From Silurus meridionalis (Eukaryota > Chordata > Actinopteri > Siluriformes > Siluridae): a DNA stretch of 64,000 nucleotides. Below the pieces are notes generated by a model. The model saw only the letters and a program-made list of their open reading frames with translations. It searched no databases and was not told where the DNA came from. The stretch lies in the NCBI RefSeq assembly GCF_014805685.1, contig NC_060885.1:34240632-34304631 (forward strand), read 5' to 3'. Shown piece after piece: positions 50,879 through 62,840 of the stretch; within the stretch, counting starts at the first letter, position 1; every line of letters starts with the position of its first letter. A program made the translations under genes and the position numbers.

Positions 50879-51997
50879 CTCCTAACTCAGGAAACACAAT
50901 TTGCACAGTCTTTATTACTTTAAAAAAAAAAAAACTTTTTATGATACTTTTATAATGTGGACTTTTTTTATCTGTTCCTCAGTGTCTAATCTGAAGTGAT
51001 GTATGTCACATTTTCTGTGCCTTTAGCATATGTTTGTAAAGTACTGAATGCCAAAAGAAAAAAAGGAAGGAGATGACCAGACAGCCTTCTCCACTGATGC
51101 AATACAAAATTTTATATGCTTTTATTTGTAAATGTATTAATGAACTTTATTTTTTTGTGCCTTGTCCAATTGTAAATATTTACATGGCTGAATAAAGAAT
51201 CTCTATTTTTTTTAGACCGTGTGTATTGATTTTCTTCTGGTGGACAAACCAGTCTATATAATGGAGCTGGTTATGAGTAAATACTATGTTTAAACACAAA
51301 TTTATGAAGAATCATTATAACATCCAGAACTACCAATATCTCATTTTAACTTTTGTACCATAAATACAGTGGATGTAACTAATCTGTACTAGATCAATTT
51401 TTTTTCCCCCCATTTATTAGCTGTTCTACTGCTTCATAAAACAGACCAAATATTAATAATTATTAATTATGAAGGTATAAGCATGCAACTGTACTGTATA
51501 TGATGGTCAACTAAATATTCTTTCAGAATCACAGAAAGCATTTGTTATGTATTTTAAAATATTATAAAAGTAGATCACAAATAGTGGCATTCTTTTTTTT
51601 TGTTTTGTTTTTTAACTTCCCTGATATCTTTCAGTTATATCATGTAATTTATAGCAAAGTGTATCTGCATTAACTAGATATGTAGTATCAGCCTTGAGGA
51701 GATCATGAATGAATGATCATGAAGGATGAATGTGACAAACATCTCAAATATATATATTTGTGTGTGTGTGTGTGTGTGTGTGTATGGAAAATAAAAGAAA
51801 AATATATTAGAAAAGTCATTTATTTCTAAATCATTTTATAAAAGACTCCTTTTCGGTCATCCACGTCATATATACGCGCCATTTCCCCCAATAAGGCGTT
51901 AATTTTTTTTTTACTACCCGTATTCGGACAGATACCACCTCATGTGCTAGGAGTAAGGAGCTGGATTCGTCCCAAAAATGTAAGATTGAGCAAGCTG

Positions 51998-52205
51998 ATT
52001 GGTTGAGCTGCTAAACGAGAATGAGTTTGTAGCCAATAGAAACGTAGCAGGCGGGACTTGTCCTAAATATAGGTAGGGGTGTATGGAGCGTGCGCGACTC
52101 ACGGAAGGCTCCTATTGGCTGTCGGCGGCTTAAAGGTATTGCGCCGAGCTCTGATTCGTTAGCGCGGTTTTTGACGCGAAATTCAAACACTGCAGTAACT
52201 GGCGC
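51998..52205 (+). promoter_or_regulatory. fbxo5 copy 2 promoter, duplicated
   Basis: The three CCAAT boxes (the first at 51998-52002) and the TTTGACGCGAAATTCAAA composite (about 52170-52187) are preserved without change from copy 1, with identical spacing by eye. Copy 2 should therefore be transcribed with the same cell-cycle timing. Confidence 0.55.
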
Positions 52206-53072
52206 TTTTTAGTCCTCAGTACAGTGAACGGAGTCCGGGCTCGAACGCGAAAATCTTCTCTGCTGAAGCAGTGGACACTCATTTATACACTCATTTTAAA
52301 TGATTAATTCTGTAGAAAAAAAAGCAGAAGTTTTATTTTACAGGTAAGGTTTAATATTTTATATTTATCAGTGCATGGCCGCGAGACCTGAGTGATTATT
52401 CCAGCAGATACTCTCAGTACAGTGTTTGTAGCAGAAGGACAGATGTGTATTTCTGTAGAATTAAATCGAACATCATTATTGGGTTTTAATGAGCAGCTGT
52501 TCTCCCGCGGTTTCCTGATAAAGGTGATGCTAAGGCGTTAAAGTTTAGCCTTTACACCGTCCAGCAGGGCAGCTAACTCGGAATGTGGCTAACCTGTTAG
52601 CTTTACTGAGCGCGCGAACTGAAACATCTCCTGCTTCCATGTGCAAAATGGAGAAATAAAGGATTAAATCTAGTGAAATACGGATTAGTGTAGGAACAGG
52701 GACTTTATTAGGTTAATGTGTGTGTTTCTGACTGTGACAGGGCTGAGGTTTGTGGATGATGTCTTTATTAATGTCTTGCTACACACCTGCATTGTTGTAT
52801 ATAATAAATAATGCAGCAGGGTTTAACTTTTTTATTTTCCCTTTTTAATAGCGGGATATAAAGGTCGAATAATTTTGGTTATTAAATAAGTCAGATTTTC
52901 CCCTCAGTGGGTTTGTAAAGTCCTACCCGGTGAATGAGTTTGTTAGGATGTGTAATATTAGTTTGACAGGATATTGTGTTTAATAATCTAATAAATGTTG
53001 ATAAAATATTGAATATTAATAAAACGACTCTTATTATTCCTCAGTTTTGTGGAGCAGTGTATAGGCCCAGAT

Positions 53073-54589
53073 ATGAAGTGCCTGACCCGCAGCAGAACTT
53101 CCGCCCAGAAAACGGAAACGAGCTCAGAGTTAAAGGAACGGAAACAGAGCGCGCCATCTTTCTGTGTGGCCTCCTCCATTTCTCCCTCCATCCCTCAGTC
53201 CCTAAACAGTGACCCTACAGGACCTCATAACAAGGAGAACTGTGAGGAGAACAAGTCATGTGGTGTGGATCTGCTGCCCAGTGATGATGTTCCTTTGAGC
53301 AGCTCGAGTCTAGCAGAGGACAGCGGATACTTGTCTCTCCACAACAGCCAGCTCGAGCCCAGTGACAACGACCTGCCTTGTACAGAGACGCTGCAGATCT
53401 GCGCAGAGGAAAAAGAGCGTGGACCATCTCCACTCTATTCCTCCTCAACCCCGAACTGCCTTCCTGTCCTGAAGTTCCAGGAGGAGGTATGCAGACAGCT
53501 GAAGAAAGACTACAGGAAAACCCAAAGCTATGATTGGACCATCATTAATAAGATTGCTGAGTGTTACAACCTCCAGAACATTATTGGTACAAAGATGGGC
53601 TCGAATATGTTGATATCCTTTGTGGCTTGTTAAAGAAGGACATGAAGCACATCCTGACCAGGATCTTGGGTCTTCTTGGGGATTGTGACTTGATAAGGTA
53701 AGGACTTGGTCTGGTTTTTACCTAAACCACATTACTGATCTGGTTTTTTTTTTTTTTTTTTTAAAAAGCTTTACTGATCGAAATTATTTCTACAGCTGTA
53801 AAAAAGTGAGCAAGACGTGGCAGATAATCATTCGCCAAGACAACCGGGCCGTTCAGAGATGTAGAAAAGCCGAGCAAATGCTACGGGTAAGGACTTGAGT
53901 ATTCGTGTCTGACGGAGCAGACAGACATCTGACAGACATTATCATCATTTATATATTGATGTTTTCATGTCTCAGTAAAACTTTCATTTCCTGTTGCAGG
54001 ACACTGGAAAGTCGACAGAGTCTTTATCCAGAGACTTTGGGCTTAGCAGGGTGGTGTTTTCTTGCCTGCAGAAAGTAGCTTCTTCGACACCAAGATCCAA
54101 ACCCACAAAGACGACGCACAGCCAAACGGATGCCACACAGAATTCTGCCAAGCCAAGCCGCTTCGCAGAGTTTCACGAAGTAAGCAGGATTTCTTTAAAC
54201 TTGGGAATAGAAATTTTATACACCAGTTTGCACCTTGAAGTGAGACTGAATTGGAGAAATGGGTGTTACAGAGGTTATACAATTATTAATGAATTGCTGG
54301 AGAGTTAACACGCCCTTCTGTTTCCTCCAAGGCTGCAAAATCTCTGAAGGTTCACGAGGCGCTGAGGAGCTGTCGTGTCTGCGGTTCTCCTGCACGGTTC
54401 GACTCGGTCATGAAAAGGGCGGTGTGTATGAGAGCGAGCTGTGCTTTCGACTTCTGCTCACTGTGCCAGTCGGCGTACCATGGGTCCACCCCCTGCCAGA
54501 GGGGCATACTAAAGTCCTCTTCATCACACTGCCAGACCTCACCTTTAGCAGGTTCTGCTCGCAGCAAACGCAGCATCCGGCGCCTATGA
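53073..54589 (+). pseudogene. fbxo5: fbxo5 (Emi1) copy 2, frameshifted before the F-box
   Basis: Exons correspond one-to-one with copy 1: 53073-53697, 53796-53886, 54000-54179 and 54332-54589. The KEN box and DSGYLS degron are intact. After KMGS (residue 177, near 53603) a net one-base loss plus a substitution shifts the frame, and translation stops at 53633 after 186 residues, before the F-box and zinc region. In contrast to copy 1, its last exon is intact. All eight zinc ligands fit C-x2-C-x14-C-x4-C-x4-C-x2-C-x4-H-x4-C, and the exon ends SIRRL then TGA at 54587-54589. Promoter, splice sites and AATAAA (54906-54911) are preserved. If the indel is a sequencing error, this would be the functional copy. 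Confidence 0.85.
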
Positions 54590-55440
54590 GTTAACTCCTA
54601 ACCCAGGAAACACAATTTGCACAGTCTTTATTACTTTAAAAAAAAAAAACTTTTTATGATACTTTTATAATGTGGACTTTTTATATCTGTTCCTCAGTGT
54701 CTAATCTGAAGTGATGTATGTCACATTTTCTGTGCCTTTAGCATATGTTTGTAAAGTACTGAATGCCAAAAGAAAAAAAGGAAGGAGATGACCAGACAGC
54801 CTTCTCCACTGATGCAATACAAAATTTTATATGCTTTTATTTGTAAATGTATTAATGAACTTTATTTTTTTGTGCCTTGTCCAATTGTAAATATTTACAT
54901 GGCTGAATAAAGAATCTCTATTTTTTTTTAGACCGTGTGTATTGATTTTCTTCTGGTGGACAAACCAGTCTATATAATGGAGCTGGTTATGAGTAAATAC
55001 TATGTTTAAACACAAATTTATAAAGAGAATCATTATAACATCCAGAACTACCAATATCTCATTTTAACTTTTGTACCATAAATACAGTGGATGTAACTAA
55101 TCTGTACTAGAAGATCCATTTCCCCATTTATTAGCTGTTCTACTGCTTCATAAAACAGACCAAATATTTAATTATTAATTATGAAGGTATAAGCATGCAA
55201 CTGTACTGTATATGATGGTCAACTAAATGTTCTTTCAGAATCACAGAAAGCATTTGTTATGTATTTTAAAATATTATAAAAGTAGATCACAAATAGTGGC
55301 AGTCTTTTTTTTGTTTTGTTTTTAACTTCCCTGATATCTTTCAGTTATATCATGTAATTTATAGCAAAGTGTATCTGCATTAACTAGATATGTAGTATTA
55401 GCTTTGAGGAGATCATTAATTAATGATCATGAAGGATGAA

Positions 55441-58400
55441 CTTTCTGGTTAATATCTTGAGCTGGTGCTTTAGTATTTTTTATTTTATCCTCCCTCATAT
55501 ATTTATAATACACCAGTCCCAATTTACAATGTCTGCGGTACATGATGCTTCACATTTGGGATGGTGCTTTTTTGGAAGGAAAGCCTCACCTTTTCTTTGT
55601 TTCATATAAAATACTGTTCATTATGGCCAAAAGAATTAATCTTTTGACTTTAATTTAGTCTGTATTTTTTCTTGTAGTATCAAGAAGGTCTCAGGTGCTC
55701 CTGTTTAACTCCTAATTATAAGAATTGGCCAATCAGAAGCTTCTAAATGTTTTAAAAGAGACAGTCAATTTAGGAAATCTGATACATTAAAGAATAGATA
55801 AAGAGGAGGACTGAATAGAGAAACGTATTGTTCGTTGTAAAACAAGGATTGTAGGCTCATGATTTTTCATCATCAATCATTTCACAATTAACAGTTTTTG
55901 CTTAGTGAAGCGCTGAATTATTTTAGTTTAGGTGTATTAAATGGTCTCCACTGTATACACTGAAGACTTTTAAATAGCATAACGAGTTTGTTTTTTTGGG
56001 GATGGGGAGATTCTTCAAAACCTGGGGCACAAGCACACTCCAAAATCTAGTGGAACGTCTTCCAAGAAGTGGGAACATGTTCTGTTCTTACAACAGCAAA
56101 TAGATTAAATTAGATTAGATTAATCTAATTTATTTAAATAGGGACTAAACGTGGAATGGGATGTTCACAAACTTTTGTCCAGTGTCCCTTAATTGATCCT
56201 TTTTCTTTTGCCCACCTGGACATTCTTAACACTCTGGATGTAAATATCTGGAAATGAAAGCTTATAATTTAATATCTAAGATCTAGAGTTTCATTCATCT
56301 TTTGATCCCAAACCTGAATGAATTTAGTGTACAGCAAACCCAAGATGCATTGGTGTTCTGATACATATTTTTGTTCTGTTTACTAGTGATGTTGACTTGA
56401 TCTCATTTGAACATTTAGAAGATATATATAAGATTCTGGATCACATGGGGGACAGCCTGGGATTCCTTAAAGTGGTAACAGCAAAATAAATAAATAAATA
56501 AAATATTAATGGGAGCACATTAAAATAGCAGCGGACTGTCAAGCTTGGGCATTACCAACATCACTTGGAGATGCATCACAGCTGACTGCTCCTGCCACTC
56601 TTGTCTCCTCAGGCACTTTGAGATCCATCTGAAATGTCAGGGCATAGCTGGCAGTTTGGATGCCATTTCTGCACCTTGCTATCCGATTTGCGGTGACAAT
56701 CTATAGCCCTCATGGCCATGCTATGATTCAGAGGCTAAATGTGGCTCTTATATGCGTTACTGTGCCTCTGCGTTTGTGTTCCATTTTCATCCGCTTAAGT
56801 AGATGCTATGCATAATAACTGCATTAGGTCTTGAATAAAAAAATGGTTCTAAAAAATTAGATTGTCAGTCAAAACATTTGAGGCCAAGAGATATTTCATT
56901 ATTTGATTTCCTTGAAATAGCATTAATTTAAGTTCTGACCTTTTACATGGAAAAGAGCTCAGGGGCTCCCTGTTATTATTCTATTCCATTTTCTTTATTA
57001 AAATTAATTAGATCCGATAAAACTATACAACTGAACATGCCTTTACAGCATACTACACTAACACACACACAAACGGATATGTTCACATGTACAAAATCGT
57101 ACGGCAAACAGCGTTTTCCCACCTTCTCACAAGTCATGCTGTTTGGACAAGGAAATCTAATTTTGCCATGAATAGATATTTTATGTAATTAACCTTTTAA
57201 AACCGGAGACAGTCCTGAGTAATTGAATGATATTTTCTTGGAAAATTTGCCTGGATTTTTCATCTCTGCATGATTGCACATCGGTTTTAAACAAGTAATG
57301 AGGGACCACTAGGGATTCATCAGGTTATATATTTTCAAAAACAGCAGATTCTTCTATTTATGGTTGAACAATCTCTCTCAAAATCCATTTCTGAGAGGTA
57401 AAAAACTAACAAACCCAGGCACCTAAATCCAGTCTTAGAATGTATATGTAAAGACCACAAGCTTCATTTGGCAATAGGTTTCTCTTGAATTTTTGTGCCC
57501 AGGAGCATGCAGGAGTGATTCGGGCCTCTTAGTTCCTATGAAAGGAAATTTTAATGCTACAGCATAAAACAGCACTCTGCTTAATTGTGTGCTTCCAAAT
57601 TTGGGGCAGCAGTTTAGAGAGAACCCACATATAGGTATGACAGTCAGGTGTCTACAAACATTCAGCCATATAAAAGGGCTTCCAGTTCATAAAACCCATG
57701 GTTAATGATTGATTTAGTTTGGTTAATAATTGGTTTAGTGTCTGGGAAGATTCAACACCATGTTTGAGGCCTCTCTAAGCGTTTTATTTGAGCCAGAATA
57801 ATTTATCTTGGGATTGGGATCATGTCATCTTTCCAATTCATGCAAAAATGATGAGTGTTAGTAGCCAAAAGAATAAATAAATAAATAAATAAATACTATA
57901 TACTATAAAAAAAAAACGATTTCAGCATAATCATCTTAAATTAACTGAACAAAAAAAAAACGTTACTGCTTTTCTTTCGTGTAGCTGTGACTAGAATATA
58001 CTGAGCAATTACACGAATAGTCTATGCAACTCCACATCAGCTTGAATCCAACTGAACAATCAGATAAAAAATTTGTTTTCCAGAAGGACAAATGGTGTAA
58101 GATCAGTATACCTGGTTAAAATGTCATGAATAGTTTACAGTTTTACAAACAATTTTGCAAACATGGCATTCTATACGGGGAAATATTTGACCAAAAACCA
58201 GAAAATACAGGTTTAGGAAATGGATTTGATGATAACACAGAAACCTAAATGATATAAAAGTTCCTAAAAGCCTGTCTTTCCACCCACAAAACAGTGATTT
58301 CTGGCTGTCCATTTCTATGGGAGAATAGTTTTAAGTGGTACAGCAATTACCAGAGCAGAGGGTCTGGTCAGTGTATTGGAAAGAGTCCTGTCTATTTTTA

Positions 58401-59165
58401 TGGGCAGCATTCCCCTGGTCCATTTAGCCTGGCAGTAATGAGCATTAATGAGCTGCCTGTGTCTATACAGCTGGGCAAAATCACACAACATCTGAAGTAC
58501 ACCTCGCTATTTTACACACCGGCTTGAACTTGGGTCCATCTGACATGCTGTCATACTTGAAAAAATAGTGTAGTGTAGCTAATGGCTTCAGAACTTCGGA
58601 TAATTTAGATTTAGTGACATTTCAGAATCCAACATATTCTAGCCATTATTGATAACGTTCATGATTTTAGAGTCTTTTGATCTCAACAGTCAAAATTCCT
58701 CAGTATTGGTAAAGATCTTGGTGTGCTTCATATCTTTGAGGAAGGTCATATAAGGTGGAGCTCTATCATATACATTAGTCCCTAAGCAATATCTCTATCT
58801 AGTGTCCACCAAGGCTCATGGCTGGGTTCTCTTCTTTTAATATGATGACTATAGCAGATGACACCTATAGCTGATGACACTTAACTCCTTATATCCATTT
58901 TTCCTTCAGACAGACAGGTTTTGGCACTTATATCAGTGTGTCTGGCAGAATCTCTCGTCAGGAATGTCAGTTTATCAGTTAAAATTAAATCTTATAGCAC
59001 TGATCCACTGCAACGTTTCTGACTCTGAGTGCCATCTAACCCATGAGAATGATCCAGAATGTATTTTCAATCTCTCTAGTTACTCCTACATCAACTCATA
59101 TATTTTCAGTATCTGCTGCACAAAACACATATGAACACTGTTTTGGCCTACAAAGCCAAAGATAG
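55441..59165. other. fbxo5-vip intergenic region
   Basis: No coding exon was recognised. Segments at about 56520-56720, 57180-57300 and 58330-58480 have balanced composition, few simple repeats and homeodomain-like TAAT motifs, unlike the repeat-rich DNA elsewhere. They are candidates for conserved non-coding elements. An (AAAT)n tract lies at about 57870-57895. Confidence 0.4.
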
Positions 59166-59170
59166 AGCAG

Positions 59171-59602
59171 AACCCTAACCCTAACCCTAACCTTAACCCT
59201 AACCCTATCCCTAACCCTAACCCTATCCCTAACCCTAACCCTAACCCTAACCTTAACCTTAACCCTAACCCTAACCCTAACCCTAACCCTTAACCTTAAC
59301 CCTAACCCTAACCCTAACCCTATCCCTAACCCTATCCCTAACCCTAACCCTAACCCTAACCTAACCCTAACCCTAACCTTAACCTTAACCTTAACCTTAA
59401 CCCTAACCCTATCCTAACCCTAACCCTATCCCTAACCCTAACCTTAACACTAACCCTAACCCTAACCTTAACCCTAACCCTATCCCTAACCCTATTCCTA
59501 TCCCTAACCCTAACCCTAACCCTAACCCTATCCCTAACCCTAACCCTAACCCTAACCCTAACCTTAACACTAACCCTAACCCTAACCCTAACCCTAACCT
59601 TA
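59171..59602. repeat. Interstitial telomere-like array (CCCTAA)n
   Basis: About 430 bp of CCCTAA units with regular CCTTAA and CCCTAT variants and occasional single-base slips. The C-rich strand is on the plus strand. Ordinary single-copy sequence flanks both sides, so this is not a chromosome end. Confidence 0.95.
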
Positions 59603-60780
59603 AAGCACCCATCACACACACAGCACTGCACTGTGTTCACCTTTTTTTGTTAGTTTTTCTGTTTAAAAACAACACATTGTGTTGCATTTTTCACGCTGTA
59701 CTCACCTTCTCAGCAGGTTTTTTAAATAATGACTAATAGTCGATTTGTATGTCATTATTGCCAAATTTCTTAAATGTACATGTTAAGTTAAAACTTCATT
59801 TTAACTTCAAATAAATGTTACAATTTGTAGATTTGATGTAAAACAAACATACGGAGAGTTAATGGTGTTTATAGCTGTGCATTTGATGTAAAATCGAAAG
59901 GATCATGTAACAGTTTTGTATAAAAATAAACATTAAACATATTACTTTTCATATAAACATAAATGTTACTTTTTATTTAAAGTCAACTCTTATAAAAATG
60001 TTACTTATTTTCTTAATGTTGACTCTTTAATTTCTCTTTTTTAATTAGACTCTTTTGAGTGTTTATTTAAAGCTGATTTGTGTTGCTGTTATTTAAAGTC
60101 AATTCTCAATAACATTTTATTTAAAGTTTTTCTTTAAATGAGGCTCTTTTTATTTTAGAAAATTGAACATTTTTAGGTGTCTAAATGATTAAGGTGATGA
60201 TTTTTTTTATCGGAAGGTTGTGAGTTCAGATCCCACCACCACCAAGTAGCCACTCCTGGGCCTTTAAACCTAAACTGCTCAGTTTTTTTAAGAGATGCAT
60301 TTTTTTTAAATGTTTTTGATGCTTACTTTCACTGAAGGATAATTTCTCTTCCCGCTCCTAAAGCAGCAGCCCAAGATGTGATCTTCTAGAGTTATGATGT
60401 GTAATCTACTGGTTTTAAAATATTAAAATATTACATTTGACTCATTATGAAACTGGGATGTTCTTGTATCTGTCTCTCTGATCTTGCCTCAGTTCCTGAA
60501 CATAGATTTTTACCAGATCTGTTCCTGTAGCTTCTTCTACTCTATCTCTGATAAATCTACAATACATCAATCAGCAGAGGGTATTAAAGCCACTTTACCA
60601 GTCAACAATAAAGTGAGTTTTAAGTAACACAAACAGATATTCAGACATGATTTCTACTTTTGGAAACTTGGTTTGTTTTTAGCACTTTATGTGAATTTGT
60701 GCTCTGGCATTCTGTAGCCTCTGACATTTATGATTCAGTTTTCCAAGCTACACATGACACCAGCAAACATACTGACTCAC
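59603..60780. other. AT-rich intergenic DNA with a SINE fragment
   Basis: A SINE-like head and body piece lies at about 60175-60290 (GAGTTCAGATCCCACCACCA then 'cactcctgggcctttaaacc'). Short motifs of the form 'TTATTTAAAGT' recur several times at about 59960-60130. No gene was seen. Confidence 0.5.
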
Positions 60781-60797
60781 CGGTCATGCCATATTAG

Positions 60798-61009
<212 letters not shown>

Positions 61010-61451
61010 ATAATAGAATGAGCATCAGACATATAAAAACTGAATTCAGCTCATTTTCCCAGTCAGTTACATCTTGTAATATTATGTGTGTGGCAACCAC
61101 AAGCTCCCTGAACTGCTTCAATCTACTTATATATTTAAGCGTTTTTAATTCTCTGTATTGTAGGGATGAATAGTCTTCTTTCAGCGAATGTTCTCTCAGT
61201 TGTTGTGTTGATGATGATGCTAACACACTGGTTTTAAACAAGTCCCATAGGAACCCAGTGGCACTGAAATCTGATGAATCATTTTCACTAGCATACACAG
61301 TGAACCTCATGGTCTATGGTGCTGTGTGTAAGGTGGAACCCAATAATGTTTTAGCATTGGATAAATGGGATTAGTCTGGATAGATTTGCAGTTACTCTTC
61401 CATTAAAGGTATAAGTGGAGCCAAGACAAAGCACAACATAACAAAAAATAC

Positions 61452-61453
<2 letters not shown>

Positions 61454-61516
<63 letters not shown>

Positions 61517-62058
61517 TTTTTAGACGGATTTTATTCCTGTGAAATAACAACTGACTAAAATCGTCGTTTGATGATAGATGTGATTTACTGACATGGTAAT
61601 ATAATTGATGCTGTAGGTAGTTGGATTTTTTTGTTTGTTTATTTGTTTGTTTGTGGGTCAAAAAATACATGACTGAAAATACACTCATATGATATTTGAA
61701 TGGCTCTTCAAAGTTTTATTATCATTGAATGGCAAAAATAAAGATTCTCCAATACCCCGATCCCACCCGGCCTCTTAAATACCCTTTACTTGACAACTGT
61801 CAGAGAAGCAACAGAAACAGAGTCTTATAAAATTATTCTGATTTACAAAATTCATGGAGATCAGACCAGGTCACATAATTACTCCAGACTTATACAATTA
61901 TGATCTAGTTCGTTCTTAGCTTGTGGTCTTGGGGTCTAAGATCTTGTTCTCCGATTTTATCAGGCATGACTTCTTTTAATGCATTTATTAATGAATTTAC
62001 TTGATACAGGAATGTAGAAGGGCTTTGTCTGTTTTTGAGCCAAAACCTACTACACACA

Positions 62059-62111
<53 letters not shown>

Positions 62112-62444
62112 CTTTAGCTTAACGTCTTCTAAAGTGTAATTTTTATATACAGTGTAAACCTTTACTTTATCGATAAACACATTTGATGATTTTTTTTTAA
62201 TGAAAATGCTGCTGTCCTTTACTATGTTCTGTATATGGAATGTCTGTTACAGTCACTGATAATCATGTGTTATCGAGGGGCCTTCAGAGTGGCTGAAATA
62301 AAGAGGGAAGAGAAAAATGAAAGAAGGATCAGTCATACATCATCATCTTGTACGTGATGATTACACAAATCCCCTATTACAATAAAAACAACTGCAAGGA
62401 AATAGACACTGATAAAGACAGAGAGAATTAGAGCGTAAATAATG

Positions 62445-62503
<59 letters not shown>

Positions 62504-62522
62504 AACACAGACACACACAGAC
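61454..62522. repeat. Three further long dinucleotide tracts
   Basis: (GT)n at 61454-61515, (CA)n at about 62051-62108 and (CA)n at about 62443-62520. Between them is AT-rich DNA without recognisable genes. A vip terminal exon may lie somewhere between 61600 and 62840 on the minus strand. Confidence 0.85.
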
Positions 62523-62840
62523 ACAAACACATCATTCTTTAGAGAATATCTGAAAGCTTTCGTGTTCTTATTTACCAGAAGCACAATCATGCGTAGTACA
62601 AAAAATGTAATAAATAAAAGGATCATATTTTAGAATATTTCATAGAAAATACATTCATAAACAACAGTTAAACTGGAGGAAAGGAAACAGGTGGGATGAA
62701 ATACACATCTTTTATTTTATGTGTGCTACCGCAAAACATCATTAGGAGAAAGAGAACTCATTAGTAAAAACAAATATTTTATTTAAAAATGAAAAAGCTT
62801 ATAAAATAGCATTCATTATATAGTTTGATCAGTGACTTAC

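Larger units (their letters stand above)
47955..55440. repeat. Tandem duplication of about 3.7 kb containing fbxo5
   Basis: Unit 1 (about 47955-51730) and unit 2 (about 51731-55440) are nearly identical across promoter, all exons, introns and 3' UTR. Differences are sparse substitutions, homopolymer-length changes and small indels. Both units end in 'gatcatgaaggatgaa'. Each begins near a GT/TA microsatellite (about 47969-48060 and 51745-51785). Confidence 0.95.

Noticed and set aside
59356..59640. VRVRV/GLGLG-repeat open frames on the minus strand
   Set aside because: They are translations of the telomere-like repeat array, not protein genes.
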